Of a stretch of 64,000 bases of DNA, positions 25,829-34,939 are shown piece by piece (the stretch's first letter is position 1; every line of letters starts with the position of its first letter). The stretch spans positions 248,001-312,000 of the forward strand of contig NZ_JAFNJE010000002.1 of the NCBI RefSeq assembly GCF_017368475.1. The letters are read 5' to 3'. The translations under genes and the position numbers were made by a program. The stretch comes from Alteromonas sp. 5E99-2 (GTDB lineage Bacteria; Pseudomonadota; Gammaproteobacteria; Enterobacterales; Alteromonadaceae). The notes below the pieces were generated by a model. The model had not been told where the DNA came from. It made no database searches and was given only the letters and a program-made list of their open reading frames with translations.

Positions 25829-26632
25829 CTAGGCCTGTTTTTTATTTCTATACAAAACGATTGATAAAAATAACAAGACCAAAGGCAAAGGCCATTTCAA
25901 GGCGTAGCTTACTTTTTCGAAGTAATACTTTTTGGTGATAAAATGCTTTACTCCTTCCCATACTTGGTACTCCGACTGAAACATTTTTTCAAAAAAGAGC
26001 CTGTCGCCCTCGGTGTAACCCTTATCAGTGTATAGCTGTGCAATTGATTGATAATGATTTCCCGTAACTTCTTTTTCAAAAGGAATAGCAACACCAAAAT
26101 CTGCATCAAGTAAAACACGTTGTTTACTTGAAAATGATGCTTCAACTAATACATGTCCTGGGTAGGTCAAAATAGTATTATCGATACCATTGTTATTTAG
26201 TACTTGCGATAAAATCATCGATGCATCACCGCATATACCAATCCCTCTTTGTAAACTGCGTTGATAATCCGCAAAGTGATATCGATTAAACTCAGGAATA
26301 GTGGTGAATTTTCCCATCAAATACAAAAAATAATTTTCCCAAATGGGTACTAATTGGTTGAATTTTTCTGGTTGAAATCGTTCCCAATGAATATGGGCTA
26401 GTCCTTTTGAAATCAAGGTCGTGGCGCGATAAGCAAATTCAATATCGGTTTCATCAGATTTCATGTTTAGCTGTGACATAACCCTTTCAAAGGGTAGTGC
26501 GTGGTCGTTAACGAAACGCAAGTCTTCATCCGTTATTTTTGCAGGTCGAATGTCTTGCGTTAACCCATACAAATTTACAGTTAATAAACTGAAACCAAAA
26601 ACAAACAAAAAAACAGATAAAAACGTCTTCAA
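25829..26632 (-). CDS. Transglutaminase-like cysteine-protease-fold membrane protein
   Basis: The 267-residue protein has an N-terminal membrane helix or signal (TFLSVFLFVFGFSLLTVNLYG) and a C-terminal helix (LKWPLPLVLLFLSIVLY) before a basic tail. Between them is a transglutaminase-like fold with a likely Cys-His-Asp triad: Cys134 in GIGICGDASMILSQVL, His160 in YPGHVLVEA, and Asp176 or Asp178 in LLDADFG. The domain should face the periplasm. In bacteria such proteins often act as peptidases or in cell-surface assembly; the role here is unknown. Confidence 0.7.
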   Translation of the reverse strand: MKTFLSVFLFVFGFSLLTVNLYGLTQDIRPAKITDEDLRFVNDHALPFERVMSQLNMKSDETDIEFAYRATTLISKGLAHIHWERFQPEKFNQLVPIWENYFLYLMGKFTTIPEFNRYHFADYQRSLQRGIGICGDASMILSQVLNNNGIDNTILTYPGHVLVEASFSSKQRVLLDADFGVAIPFEKEVTGNHYQSIAQLYTDKGYTEGDRLFFEKMFQSEYQVWEGVKHFITKKYYFEKVSYALKWPLPLVLLFLSIVLYRNKKQA

Positions 26633-26817
26633 ATTAAACAGCTCCGCGCTAGGATTTAATGACTTTCAAGTCATTCATACTATCAATAAACATAGAGACG
26701 CTAAAGACCATTCGGTTAAGTTAACAATTCCATGGTATGACTGCGAAACAATCAGCCAGCACCTATGATAGAAATCAGTGATAGAATGTGAGCGGACACT
26801 CCACTTAGGCCAATCCT

Positions 26818-27291
26818 ATGAAGAAAATAGCAATATTTGCAGATGTGCAAAATATCTATTATACAACAAGAGACACCTACCAGCGCTCATTCAATTACCG
26901 CGCTTTTATTGAACGTTTAAAAGAAACCTACACCATTGAATATGCCTACGCTTATGCAATAGACAAAGGCGATAGCCAGCAAATTAAATTTCAAAATGCA
27001 TTGCGTCATATTGGATTTGAAGTGAAACTGAAACCCTTTATTCAACGGCAAGATGGAACCGCTAAGGGAGATTGGGACGTTGGTATTACAATAGATATGC
27101 TAGATAAGGCCCCTGACGTTGACGAAGTATTGTTGTTATCTGGAGATGGTGATTTTTCAATTCTATTAGACACAGTAAATAAAAAATATGGCTGCAGAAC
27201 GTCTGTATACGGGGTACTGAATTTAACCTCAAACACACTCATTAATAGCGCTTCTGAATTTGTAGAAATAGATCCTAAGTGGCTGTTGTAA
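26818..27291 (+). CDS. NYN domain protein (LabA/DUF88-like nuclease fold)
   Basis: A 157-residue cytoplasmic protein made of one NYN (PIN-like) domain. Acidic residues that bind metal in this fold are present: Asp9 in FADVQNIYY, with Asn12, then GDWDVGITIDML and LLLSGDGDFSILLD. The C-terminus YGVLNLTSNTLINSASEFVEID is typical of the LabA-like group. These proteins are expected to cut or bind RNA. A 12-base gap separates it from the convergent small membrane gene. Confidence 0.88.
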   Translation: MKKIAIFADVQNIYYTTRDTYQRSFNYRAFIERLKETYTIEYAYAYAIDKGDSQQIKFQNALRHIGFEVKLKPFIQRQDGTAKGDWDVGITIDMLDKAPDVDEVLLLSGDGDFSILLDTVNKKYGCRTSVYGVLNLTSNTLINSASEFVEIDPKWLL

Positions 27292-27303
27292 AAACAAATA
27301 AAT

Positions 27304-27672
27304 TTACTTACCCGCAAGGAGTGTGACAAGGCTCACTAAAATGATTACTGCAAGTAAAAACAAATTAAATCCAAAATCGTCGTTTTTTCGACGCGAACGT
27401 CTTGCTCTTGCTACAATTGAGACTAGCGTTAGCCCAAGAGATGCTTGCAGCAGAACGATTAGCGCATCGAAATATTCCTGCTTCCACGTTTCTCGTACGG
27501 AAACGCCTAAGTATTTATAGAAACCTGCCGACAATTCCGGTCGCCCATAGTGATAAAGCCACAAAGCAACGATCATCAATCCCCAAACTAGTAGGTTTAT
27601 CCCTACTACCATTTTAAAAAATAAATCTTCACTACGAGGCTGCTTGCGTCGATCTTCACTAATATTCGTCAT
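27304..27672 (-). CDS. Small membrane protein of unknown function
   Basis: A 122-residue protein with three membrane helices: about 20-40, 70-90 and 101-119. A charged N-terminus (SEDRRKQPRSED) and a basic loop (RARRSRRKNDD) would lie in the cytoplasm. I recognise no family. It is convergent with the NYN gene. Confidence 0.65.
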   Translation of the reverse strand: MTNISEDRRKQPRSEDLFFKMVVGINLLVWGLMIVALWLYHYGRPELSAGFYKYLGVSVRETWKQEYFDALIVLLQASLGLTLVSIVARARRSRRKNDDFGFNLFLLAVIILVSLVTLLAGK

Positions 27673-27894
27673 GCTCTACACATTGTTGGAAAATTACTGA
27701 CATAAATATGCCAATCGCCGTATAAGCTTACTTTAGGCGCACTGTTGTTGAGTTTAGGCTAAAACCCATGATTTTTCACCTTTCTCGTTATTTCCTTTTG
27801 TCTTCACCCAAAGTTTCAATTATTACAATTTCATCCCACTTGTAACTAACCATCTATTTCATCGTTCTCTATTAGCTACATATAATAAAGGCTA

Positions 27895-29262
27895 ATGTTT
27901 ATGCACCATTCTTTTTTAAAACAATTCACTACAGCTGCTTTTTTACTTGTTTGTTCGTTTTCAGTTTTATCTCAAGATAAAACGTCAGTCTTTGAGCAAC
28001 TCATAGCGGCAGAAAGTAAAAAAGAAATAGACGTCGCATTAGCTGAAATTGATGCAAATTGGAGCTCTGAATTCATACCTCAATCCCTTGAAATGCTGAG
28101 CTTAACTCGAGATTACTACACCTCTCAAAGCTTACTTGATGTACTAGAGCGTCATACCAAACAATCTTTTGGGTTTCATTTAAATGACTGGTTTTTTTGG
28201 TTGTGGAATCAACCACAGAATATTTCTTCAAACTACGCACAATTTAAAGCTTCTCTATACGTTAATATTGACCCTAGATTTCACCGTTACTTTGACCAAC
28301 GCCAATCTCAAGCGAAAATACGCTTAGATGAAATTAGGTGGGGCGGTGTTGTCCAAGATGGTATTCCTCCGCTGCGTAACCCTAAAATGCTTAATGCAAA
28401 ATCGGCCACCTATCTCAACGATGATAATGTTGTATTTGGTATTGAAATTAACGGTGACGCAAGGGCCTATCCAAAACGGATATTAGCTTGGCATGAAATG
28501 TTTGTAGACACAGTAGGCGGTGTCGATATTGCCGGTGTTTATTGTACTTTATGTGGAACCGTTATCCCTTACAAAACAGAACTTTCTGGCACAAAGTATA
28601 CATTGGGAACCAGCGGCTTCTTGTATCGCTCTAATAAATTAATGTACGATTTAGACACCCAATCTTTATGGAATACACTAACAGGCAAGCCAGTAGTCGG
28701 TCCGCTAGTCGATAAAGGCATTGAACTTGAACACTTAAGTGTGGTGACCACTACATGGGGTGAATGGAAGCGCCGTCATCCAGACACCCGTGTACTGTCT
28801 CTGGAAACCGGACACAGACGAGATTATGACGAAGGCGTTGCGTATCAAGATTATTTTTCCAGCGATAGGCTCATGTTTAATACACCATTTGCTGACAAAA
28901 GATTAAAAAACAAACAAGAAATCCTAGCGCTTAGATTCCCAGGAGCACCAAATCAACAACTCGCCATCGATACCGAATTTTTACGCAAAAAGACTCTGTA
29001 TAAAAACAAAATAGGACGACAAAAGTTCATCGTCCTAACCGATAAGTCAGGTGCAAACAGAGTATACGACCCAAAAAACATCGATTTTGTTAGTTATGAT
29101 AATGATTCTACCCTGACAGATAACAAAGGAATTAAATGGCAGTTAGATGAGCAACAGCTGATTAACCAAGATACAAAAGAAACACTCGACAGATTACCTT
29201 ATCATCGTGCTTTTTGGTTTGGATGGCATGCGGCCTTTCCAGAAACAAAACTGATAAAATAA
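27895..29262 (+). CDS. Exported DUF3179 protein
   Basis: The 455-residue product has a signal peptide (FLLVCSFSVLSQ); either of two nearby ATG codons (27895 or 27901) could start it. From about residue 140 the DUF3179 domain is clear: IRWGGVVQDGIPPLRNPK, VFGIEINGDARAYPKRILAWHEM, GVYCTLCGTVIPYK with a C-x2-C pair, FLYRSNKLMYDLDTQSLWNTLTGKPVVGPL, and late PYHRAFWFGWHAAFPET. The family is periplasmic; its chemistry is not known to me. The Cys pair and conserved His suggest metal or redox function, as inference. Confidence 0.82.
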   Translation: MFMHHSFLKQFTTAAFLLVCSFSVLSQDKTSVFEQLIAAESKKEIDVALAEIDANWSSEFIPQSLEMLSLTRDYYTSQSLLDVLERHTKQSFGFHLNDWFFWLWNQPQNISSNYAQFKASLYVNIDPRFHRYFDQRQSQAKIRLDEIRWGGVVQDGIPPLRNPKMLNAKSATYLNDDNVVFGIEINGDARAYPKRILAWHEMFVDTVGGVDIAGVYCTLCGTVIPYKTELSGTKYTLGTSGFLYRSNKLMYDLDTQSLWNTLTGKPVVGPLVDKGIELEHLSVVTTTWGEWKRRHPDTRVLSLETGHRRDYDEGVAYQDYFSSDRLMFNTPFADKRLKNKQEILALRFPGAPNQQLAIDTEFLRKKTLYKNKIGRQKFIVLTDKSGANRVYDPKNIDFVSYDNDSTLTDNKGIKWQLDEQQLINQDTKETLDRLPYHRAFWFGWHAAFPETKLIK

Positions 29263-29283
29263 TCTCAAAATATCGTGGTGATG

Positions 29284-30093
29284 TTACTTAATGAGTGTAA
29301 TGTCACCAATACGAGAAAGCGCATTGTTTTCTAGCTCAGACGCATACAAAGAATAAAAAAGGTAAGGCGCGTACAAATGCTCCACAGCATTAGATAGCTC
29401 TTCCGTTTGTTTTGCGTAAGAAGAGTTATTTGAAACATGTAACCACGTTTCTTTATCAGACAAATATACGGGCTCGCCATGATCTGTTTCAAAAACGCCC
29501 GCTTTTCTAAAACTATAATCCAACCCTTCTAATGCGCCAATAATCCCCTCTGCTCGTTTTCTCTTAAACATTTTCACACCTTGGGTGTAATCCCTCACAA
29601 AGTATTTATCTAATTGCTCATCATTATCGAAACGGTTATCGAAATTGGCGCCTCTAACAACGGCAATAGAATTCAGCGTATGTAAATCTTGATACGTTCT
29701 TATCGGCCTGTTTTTTTCTGGGAATATCACTACCTTAGAGCTAGAGACTGGACCAATATATTGAACTTTGTTCTTCGCGTCTTCATTCTTAAACATAATT
29801 GCGCCGTCAATTTCTCCTTTTTCTAAGCTACTCGAAATCCTTGCATAGGGGATAAGTACGATTTGAATAGGAAAGTTAACTTGCTTAGCGAGATTCTCCA
29901 CATATAAAACCGAGATTCCCTTTCGGTTAAATTCTCTCGCTTCAATTGAATGAGGTGGAAAATAAAATGGAGGAAATGAAGGTATTGCCATTAAAAATGG
30001 TTGATGTTCTTTGGCTTTTAACTCACTACTTATTATTAAGATAAAGGTAAAAAAAAAGACAGATATAAAGGTATGATAAAGCTTCTTAGACAC
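29284..30093 (-). CDS. Periplasmic solute-binding-like protein (SBP family 3 type)
   Basis: The 269-residue protein has a signal peptide (FISVFFFTFILIISSELKA) and a type-II periplasmic binding fold: FPPFYFPPHS near the ligand pocket, then LYVENLAKQVNFPIQIVLIPYARISSSLEKGEIDGAIMF, and SIAVVRGANFDNRF. No permease or ATPase gene is near, so it may be a stand-alone sensor or binding protein rather than part of an ABC importer. Many Alteromonadales carry such orphan copies. The ligand is unknown. Confidence 0.75.
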   Translation of the reverse strand: MSKKLYHTFISVFFFTFILIISSELKAKEHQPFLMAIPSFPPFYFPPHSIEAREFNRKGISVLYVENLAKQVNFPIQIVLIPYARISSSLEKGEIDGAIMFKNEDAKNKVQYIGPVSSSKVVIFPEKNRPIRTYQDLHTLNSIAVVRGANFDNRFDNDEQLDKYFVRDYTQGVKMFKRKRAEGIIGALEGLDYSFRKAGVFETDHGEPVYLSDKETWLHVSNNSSYAKQTEELSNAVEHLYAPYLFYSLYASELENNALSRIGDITLIK

Positions 30094-30213
30094 GACTATA
30101 CTACATGTGTGATCTCTTAATTACCCAGTATAGTAAAAAAAATCAAATCTGAAAAGTTACCGAGTTTGCAATCATGAAATGACGCAAACTCATAATTAAG
30201 AGCTGTTCTCTAA

Positions 30214-30966
30214 CTAGCTTTTACGGCGAACAACAAAACCAGTCAAAATTAAACCTAAACCAATCAACAAAGTGCTCGATGGTGCGGAAACTGCAACAGA
30301 AGGCGGGTTAACATCATCAGGATTCCCCCCTCCCAAAGTGGCTACATCAATAGTCAGAGACGTAATGCGAAAGCTATCATTGTTTTCTAATGCACCAAAC
30401 CCAAAGAAGCTGGCATCGATACCGCCATTACCCAGTACAAACAGACCGTCATCCCCCTCAATATTAGGAACATCAATTAACGCAGCTAAAAAGTTAACCC
30501 CACTCCCAAATACCTCGTTGGCAGCAAAGCCTATAAAGTCATCAGCGTTCCCAAGGATATTATCAAAGCCAACGGATAATAAAGTAACTTCTCTAGAAAA
30601 ACTAAAAAGTAAAATATCATTGTCACCAAAACCATCAATGTCATCATCGCCGTCGTTGAAGTCTCTAGCTCCCAGTCCTTCGTCACCAAAAAATTGATTC
30701 GTATCAATTACTGACGTTCTGTCATTGTTTAAGCTAAAGGTAGAAAAGGGGCCAAACGGAGCGAAAGAAACAAGGTTAAAAGTATCGGCATCAATGCCTA
30801 ATGAAAGCGCTCCAGCATCAGGTGCTAAATCATCAAGGGAAATTGCACTAGCGCCATTCTGACCGCCTAAATTACTAAAATCTATAGTAACAGGAACCGC
30901 TAATGTGGGCCCTGAAACAATTCCACACAATAAAAATAGTCGTGCAAGTATTAGCTTCGTATTCAT
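30214..30966 (-). CDS. PEP-CTERM-like exported protein with Asp-rich body
   Basis: The ATG at 30966 has AAGGTG 7 bases upstream. The 250-residue product has a signal peptide ending near TLA/VPVTIDFSN. The C-terminus, AVSAPSSTLLIGLGLILTG followed by FVVRRKS, has the three parts of a PEP-CTERM sorting signal: a short motif (here SAPSS in place of PEP), a membrane helix, and a basic end. Such signals are cut by exosortase (EpsH). The body is rich in Asp and Gly (FNDGDDDIDGFGDND), suggesting calcium binding. No exosortase gene is present in the window. Confidence 0.75.
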   Translation of the reverse strand: MNTKLILARLFLLCGIVSGPTLAVPVTIDFSNLGGQNGASAISLDDLAPDAGALSLGIDADTFNLVSFAPFGPFSTFSLNNDRTSVIDTNQFFGDEGLGARDFNDGDDDIDGFGDNDILLFSFSREVTLLSVGFDNILGNADDFIGFAANEVFGSGVNFLAALIDVPNIEGDDGLFVLGNGGIDASFFGFGALENNDSFRITSLTIDVATLGGGNPDDVNPPSVAVSAPSSTLLIGLGLILTGFVVRRKS

Positions 30967-31143
30967 CACATTTCACCTTAATCAAGTAACTTTAAGCCAG
31001 CATCAATTATAGAATATAAAAGACGCAATAATAGTAATATAGGTATAAAGCAGAATTAATGCCAAAAACGATGTGCTTGTAACGTATGAAGAATATTTAA
31101 ACCAACTAGAGCATTGTAAATATAGCTGACATTATAAAAAGGC

Positions 31144-31173
31144 AAAAAAAGACCGTGTAAAAACACGGTCTTT
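31144..31173 (-). terminator. Terminator of the SDR gene
   Basis: AAAGACCGTGT (31148-31158), loop AAAA, ACACGGTCTTT (31163-31173). On the minus strand the stem runs into seven T. It follows the SDR stop by 24 bases. Confidence 0.85.
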
Positions 31174-31196
31174 CGTAATTCAAAACCAGATAGGTC

Positions 31197-31949
31197 TTAA
31201 GAGAACGCTAAGCCACCATTGATATCAATGTTGTTACCGTTAACAAATGACGCTTCGTCAGATGCAAGGTAAGACACTAAATCAGCAACTTCTTTAGCTT
31301 GACCTTCACGACCTAGAGCAGTCATACCAGCTAGCTTAGTACGAACTTCATCTTTAGAGAAAGTATCATGGAAAGTTGTGTTGATTAGACCAGGAGTTAG
31401 TGAATTAACACGAATACCTTTAGAACCTAGTTCTTTCGCCATAGAGCGAGTGAAAGTCATAACCGCACCTTTAGACGCAGCATATGCCCAAGAACCAGGG
31501 CCACCACCGTCACGAGCAGCTTGTGAAGAGAAGTTAACAATCGCACTTCCCGCTGGCATGTGAGGAACAGTTGCTTTAGTTGCTAAGAAGCAAGAGTTGA
31601 AGTTTATGCGCATAACCAAGTTGATGAAATCTTCGTCCATTTCGTCAAGAGATTTACGTGCAACCAAACCACCAACAACGTTGATAAGAGCGTGGATTTC
31701 ACCACCAAATGCATCTGTACCTGCTTTAACAAGTTTTTCTACGTCTTCGCTCTTAGTCATATCGCCTTGAACGATGATACCTTCACCGCCAACTGCTTTA
31801 ATTGCTTCAAGCGTATCAAGACCGTCTTGTTCGTTGTCGAAATAGTTAACTACAACTTTGGCGCCTTCTGATGCCATTTTTACAGAGATAGCACGGCCGA
31901 TATCACGGGCGCCACCAGATACGATTGCAACTTTATTTGCTAATTTCAT
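31197..31949 (-). CDS. SDR oxidoreductase, probable DEH (4-deoxy-L-erythro-5-hexoseulose uronate) reductase
   Basis: A 250-residue classical short-chain dehydrogenase: GGARDIGRAI cofactor loop at 12-21, NVVGG in place of NNAG, Ser and Tyr/Lys of the catalytic set in VNFSSQAARDGGGPGSWAYAASKGA, and C-terminal NGNNIDINGGLAFS. The overall sequence resembles the NAD(P)H-dependent reductases that turn DEH, the product of exolytic alginate lyases, into KDG. A PL17 lyase lies 6 kb away, which supports this. Confidence in SDR is very high, in the substrate moderate. AGGAA precedes the ATG; a strong terminator follows the stop. Confidence 0.8.
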   Translation of the reverse strand: MKLANKVAIVSGGARDIGRAISVKMASEGAKVVVNYFDNEQDGLDTLEAIKAVGGEGIIVQGDMTKSEDVEKLVKAGTDAFGGEIHALINVVGGLVARKSLDEMDEDFINLVMRINFNSCFLATKATVPHMPAGSAIVNFSSQAARDGGGPGSWAYAASKGAVMTFTRSMAKELGSKGIRVNSLTPGLINTTFHDTFSKDEVRTKLAGMTALGREGQAKEVADLVSYLASDEASFVNGNNIDINGGLAFS

Positions 31950-32074
31950 TTTGTCTGTTCCTTTATATTACTAGTTCAGGCGATATACATGTACATAATA
32001 AGTACAATAAACGTAAAATACGCGTATCACTCCATTATATACAATTCCAGTTTGGTTTACTCGATTAATTCAAG

Positions 32075-32096
32075 TGGTAACCCAACTTTTTTACCA
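32075..32096. promoter_or_regulatory. Possible operator in the 413-base divergent gap
   Basis: TGGTAA (32075-32080) and TTACCA (32091-32096) are inverted with a 10-base spacer, and a further TTGGTAAA occurs at 32109-32116. TGGTA/TACCA half sites are used by GntR-type uronate regulators. The gap 31950-32362 is A/T-rich, lies between the divergent SDR and YHYH genes, and holds no convincing gene. The regulator is not in the window; this is a weak call. Confidence 0.3.
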
Positions 32097-32362
32097 AATT
32101 ATGTTCAATTGGTAAACATCAAGTTAATACCATTTGTGTTTTTTGGGCAACACAAGGAAAGTTTCATTCTTAATTTGTATCGTTTACGCACAATAATCAG
32201 CTAAATAATACAATCTAATGGTTTTATTCAATGCCTCTATAAAAACACTACTTTCTCCTTATTTTTTGCACAACTTTTAACCTTGTATTTTCACATTGTT
32301 TTTAAAACCTGTGAGTATACTCAGTATTAACATATTTATATTCAATAGTGGGCAAACACAGC

Positions 32363-33361
32363 ATGACAAAAGCATCAATTTCTTCTTTGATTATCACGGG
32401 ATCCCTTGCCTTTTCTGGCTGTGGTGGAAGTAGCGAAACAATAACAGATGATGAAACCAGCGAAACTCCTAGTACAGACATTTTAGCTGTAGATACAACA
32501 TTATTTGATTCTGCTGCGGTAGTATCGGTTGAAACAATAGACTGCACTTTATCAAACGGCGATGATAGTAGTTGTTATGCTATTACTGTTACAGGATTTC
32601 CTTCAGATAGAACTGAATTAGGACATTTTTGTCCAACAGACATTAATACTGAAGCTGAAAGCGCTGGAAAATGGTTCGACGACGGAGTCTTGTACGATTT
32701 GACTGGCGAATTTGTATCGAATTTAGACTTGTTCTATGGCAATAGTGAGTGGCAACTTTTTGATGCAGACACTGGTGAAATATTTATTACTGATACACAA
32801 GTTTCTTGCGAAGCAGCGGCTCGTCCTGACGTAGCAGAAGAATATCAGAACCACTGCGTACAATGCGAACTTACATACTATGCTGATGAAGGCCAAGGTG
32901 TGGAGAGTACATTCCTTTTACCTATTAACCCAGTATTTCGCGAAACTTCGGGAGATATAGGAATGTCTAATATTGGCGTCTCATTAAATGGTGTGAATCT
33001 GGCAGCCGCGGCGCCGACACAAGCAATTTTAAGTGCGTTTACAATCGCCGCTTTTGATGATTGTGTTGGCCATGTAAATCCCATTGATGGCTATCACTAC
33101 CACGGAGCCAACCATGGCGACGGTGAGTGCCCAGCAGTTGAATTTGAAGCCGACGGTCATGCAGGTATATTTGGTTATGCCCTCGACGGATTTGCCATTT
33201 ACGGGATGCTTGATGAAAATGGCGAAGAAGCAACCGATCTTGACGAGTGTAGAGGTCAAACTGACGAAGTCCGCGGGTATCACTATCATTCAGCTGGTCC
33301 AGGTGAAAATGCGTTTATAGGTTGTTTCTCTGGAGAAACTGCAAATTCCACGGACATCTAA
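32363..33361 (+). CDS. YHYH domain lipoprotein
   Basis: The ATG at 32363 yields a lipoprotein signal (LIITGSLAFSGC, lipobox FSGC) followed by an acidic Ser/Thr-rich linker. The YHYH domain carries its name motif twice: GYHYHGANHGDGECP at about residues 235-250, and RGYHYHSAGPGEN near the end, with GHAGIFGYALDGFAIYG between. The many His and paired Cys suggest a metal-binding periplasmic or surface domain. It is followed after 2 bases by a small exported His/Cys protein, so the two are surely co-expressed. The biochemical function of YHYH proteins is unclear to me. Confidence 0.85.
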   Translation: MTKASISSLIITGSLAFSGCGGSSETITDDETSETPSTDILAVDTTLFDSAAVVSVETIDCTLSNGDDSSCYAITVTGFPSDRTELGHFCPTDINTEAESAGKWFDDGVLYDLTGEFVSNLDLFYGNSEWQLFDADTGEIFITDTQVSCEAAARPDVAEEYQNHCVQCELTYYADEGQGVESTFLLPINPVFRETSGDIGMSNIGVSLNGVNLAAAAPTQAILSAFTIAAFDDCVGHVNPIDGYHYHGANHGDGECPAVEFEADGHAGIFGYALDGFAIYGMLDENGEEATDLDECRGQTDEVRGYHYHSAGPGENAFIGCFSGETANSTDI

Positions 33362-33363
33362 CT

Positions 33364-33651
33364 ATGAATACCTTTAGTAAAATTGTAGTTATTGTATTTT
33401 CAGGCTTAATTAACGCAATAGCACAAGCACACAATGGCCACGGAGACGAACTGCCTTGGCAAGCGTGCAGCACCTCAGAAAAAAATACACCTTGTGAATA
33501 TACCAACAGCCATGGTGATATCTATCAAGGAAATTGTAAACTCTTTGGCGAGGCATTAATGTGCGTACGAAACAAACCAATAGTTCGTGCAAACATGTCA
33601 AAAATGCTTACACCAATAAAACTAGATAACAGCAACCAAGGTACAAAATAG
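33364..33651 (+). CDS. Small exported His/Cys-containing protein paired with the YHYH lipoprotein
   Basis: A 95-residue product starting 2 bases after the YHYH stop. A signal peptide (IVVIVFSGLINAIAQA) is followed by HNGHGDELPWQACSTSEKN, then PCEYTNSHGDIYQGNCKLFG and LMCVRNKP. Four cysteines and several His in about 70 residues fit a small disulfide-bonded, perhaps metal-binding, periplasmic protein. Translational coupling with the YHYH gene points to one function. A hairpin terminator follows 15 bases after the stop. Confidence 0.75.
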   Translation: MNTFSKIVVIVFSGLINAIAQAHNGHGDELPWQACSTSEKNTPCEYTNSHGDIYQGNCKLFGEALMCVRNKPIVRANMSKMLTPIKLDNSNQGTK

Positions 33652-33666
33652 GGTTCTCGAAAACCA

Positions 33667-33697
33667 CAAAGCAAGCGACCTTAAAGGCCGCTTGCTT
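33667..33697 (+). terminator. Terminator of the YHYH operon
   Basis: AAAGCAAGCG (33667-33676) and CGCTTGCTTT (33688-33697) form a 10-bp stem, with an inner CCTT/AAGG pairing. Probably also used by the convergent M56 gene. Confidence 0.75.
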
Positions 33698-33723
33698 TAT
33701 CGTTTATTACCATAGCCAATAAA

Positions 33724-34938
33724 TTAATGCGCCTCGTTCAACACCTCTATTCGCTCAACTAAATCTAACTTTGCTGATTCAGTATCAATTTTAAAATCCA
33801 ATTGCACAAGTAAGTCTTTAAAACCGTTTTTAGAGGGCTCATATTGCCATTTTGCGAGTGCATTTTTGGCAGACGTATTAAACATGCTATTCGGTGTAGC
33901 ACTCACCACTGAAATATTTGACGTGTTACCTCTGGCATCAATGTCATATTTCAATACAACGGAACCACCAATGCCTTGCTGGGCTGCTTCACTTGGGTAA
34001 AGTGGTTCAACACGTTTAATAGGTGAAATATGATCTTTATCACTTCCTCCTTTCATTGGCTGCTTAGCAAAAGCTAACCCACTCAACATGCACGCAGCAA
34101 TAAAAAGTAGACTTGTCTTTGCTAACACTGAGGGGTTACCTTTATGTTGAATGTTGCTCAATCGTTGTATCATCATTTTTTTATCTCCGTAGTGTGAAAA
34201 AGCTATCAGGCGGGCAAATTTATGTTCTGCACAATGCACCAAGGCTTTACTGTATAAAATGTGTTCTTGTATGGATTTATTTGCCAGTACTTGATCGTCA
34301 CACGTCAGTTCCTGTAACCGTCGAGCATAGGCATAAGTCATCCAAACTAAAGGGTTGAACCAAAGTAAAATTGCACCTCCCAGCAACAGTGTATTAATGA
34401 AATTATCTTTGCGTTTTATATGAATATTTTCGTGCTCAACAATAAGACTGAGCATGTTTTCGTTAAACTGTGATTTATAATCCCTAGGCAATACCAACTT
34501 ACTGTTAAATATCCCCACTACCATAGGCGTAGAAATAACGTTACTGAGGTACACCTTAGCTGGCGTATTCATGGTAGTTTTTGGATGCTTAGCAAGCTTG
34601 AGTCCCTTAACATAGCGAAAGTGTATGCTGGCGATAGCAACAAGCATCAAGCCAGTTATAGTAAAGTAAACACTTGCCCAATCGACGCTAAAACTCGTCG
34701 TAATAGACGTGTCAGACGTAACAATGTAATGGCTAATAGCCTTATCTGATAGGGGTTTAAAGGTACTTGGCAAATTAACAACTAAAACTGCTAACGGTGC
34801 CAACCATACTAGCCGATACACAAAACGCGCGCCGAATAGAGATAAACCGAAGCGCGCTGACAAAACAAATATGATTAGCATTAAGCTAATTAATAATTGC
34901 TGGCTAACCAACCAACTGAAAAAAGACTGATACAGCAT
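33724..34938 (-). CDS. BlaR1-like M56 metallopeptidase fused to a TonB C-terminal domain
   Basis: The ATG at 34938 follows GGGGA and sits 1 base after the blaI-like stop. The 404-residue protein has membrane helices near 11-29, 42-57, 88-105 and 183-202, a zinc site HENIH at 169-173 with the downstream RRLQELTCDDQVL, a further helix near 283, and then a TonB-like C-terminal domain (VEPLYPSEAAQQGIGGSVVLKYDIDARG, ALAKWQYEP). BlaR1 normally ends in a beta-lactam-binding domain; here a TonB domain takes that place, so the signal or partner should differ. It probably cleaves the adjacent BlaI-type repressor or another target on sensing an envelope signal. Confidence 0.85.
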   Translation of the reverse strand: MLYQSFFSWLVSQQLLISLMLIIFVLSARFGLSLFGARFVYRLVWLAPLAVLVVNLPSTFKPLSDKAISHYIVTSDTSITTSFSVDWASVYFTITGLMLVAIASIHFRYVKGLKLAKHPKTTMNTPAKVYLSNVISTPMVVGIFNSKLVLPRDYKSQFNENMLSLIVEHENIHIKRKDNFINTLLLGGAILLWFNPLVWMTYAYARRLQELTCDDQVLANKSIQEHILYSKALVHCAEHKFARLIAFSHYGDKKMMIQRLSNIQHKGNPSVLAKTSLLFIAACMLSGLAFAKQPMKGGSDKDHISPIKRVEPLYPSEAAQQGIGGSVVLKYDIDARGNTSNISVVSATPNSMFNTSAKNALAKWQYEPSKNGFKDLLVQLDFKIDTESAKLDLVERIEVLNEAH

Positions 34939-34939
34939 G

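Noticed and set aside
31989-32204. 71-codon frame in the gap between the SDR and YHYH genes
   Set aside because: Tyr/Ile/Asn-rich translation of A/T-rich DNA, no ribosome binding site, and the region must carry two divergent promoters.
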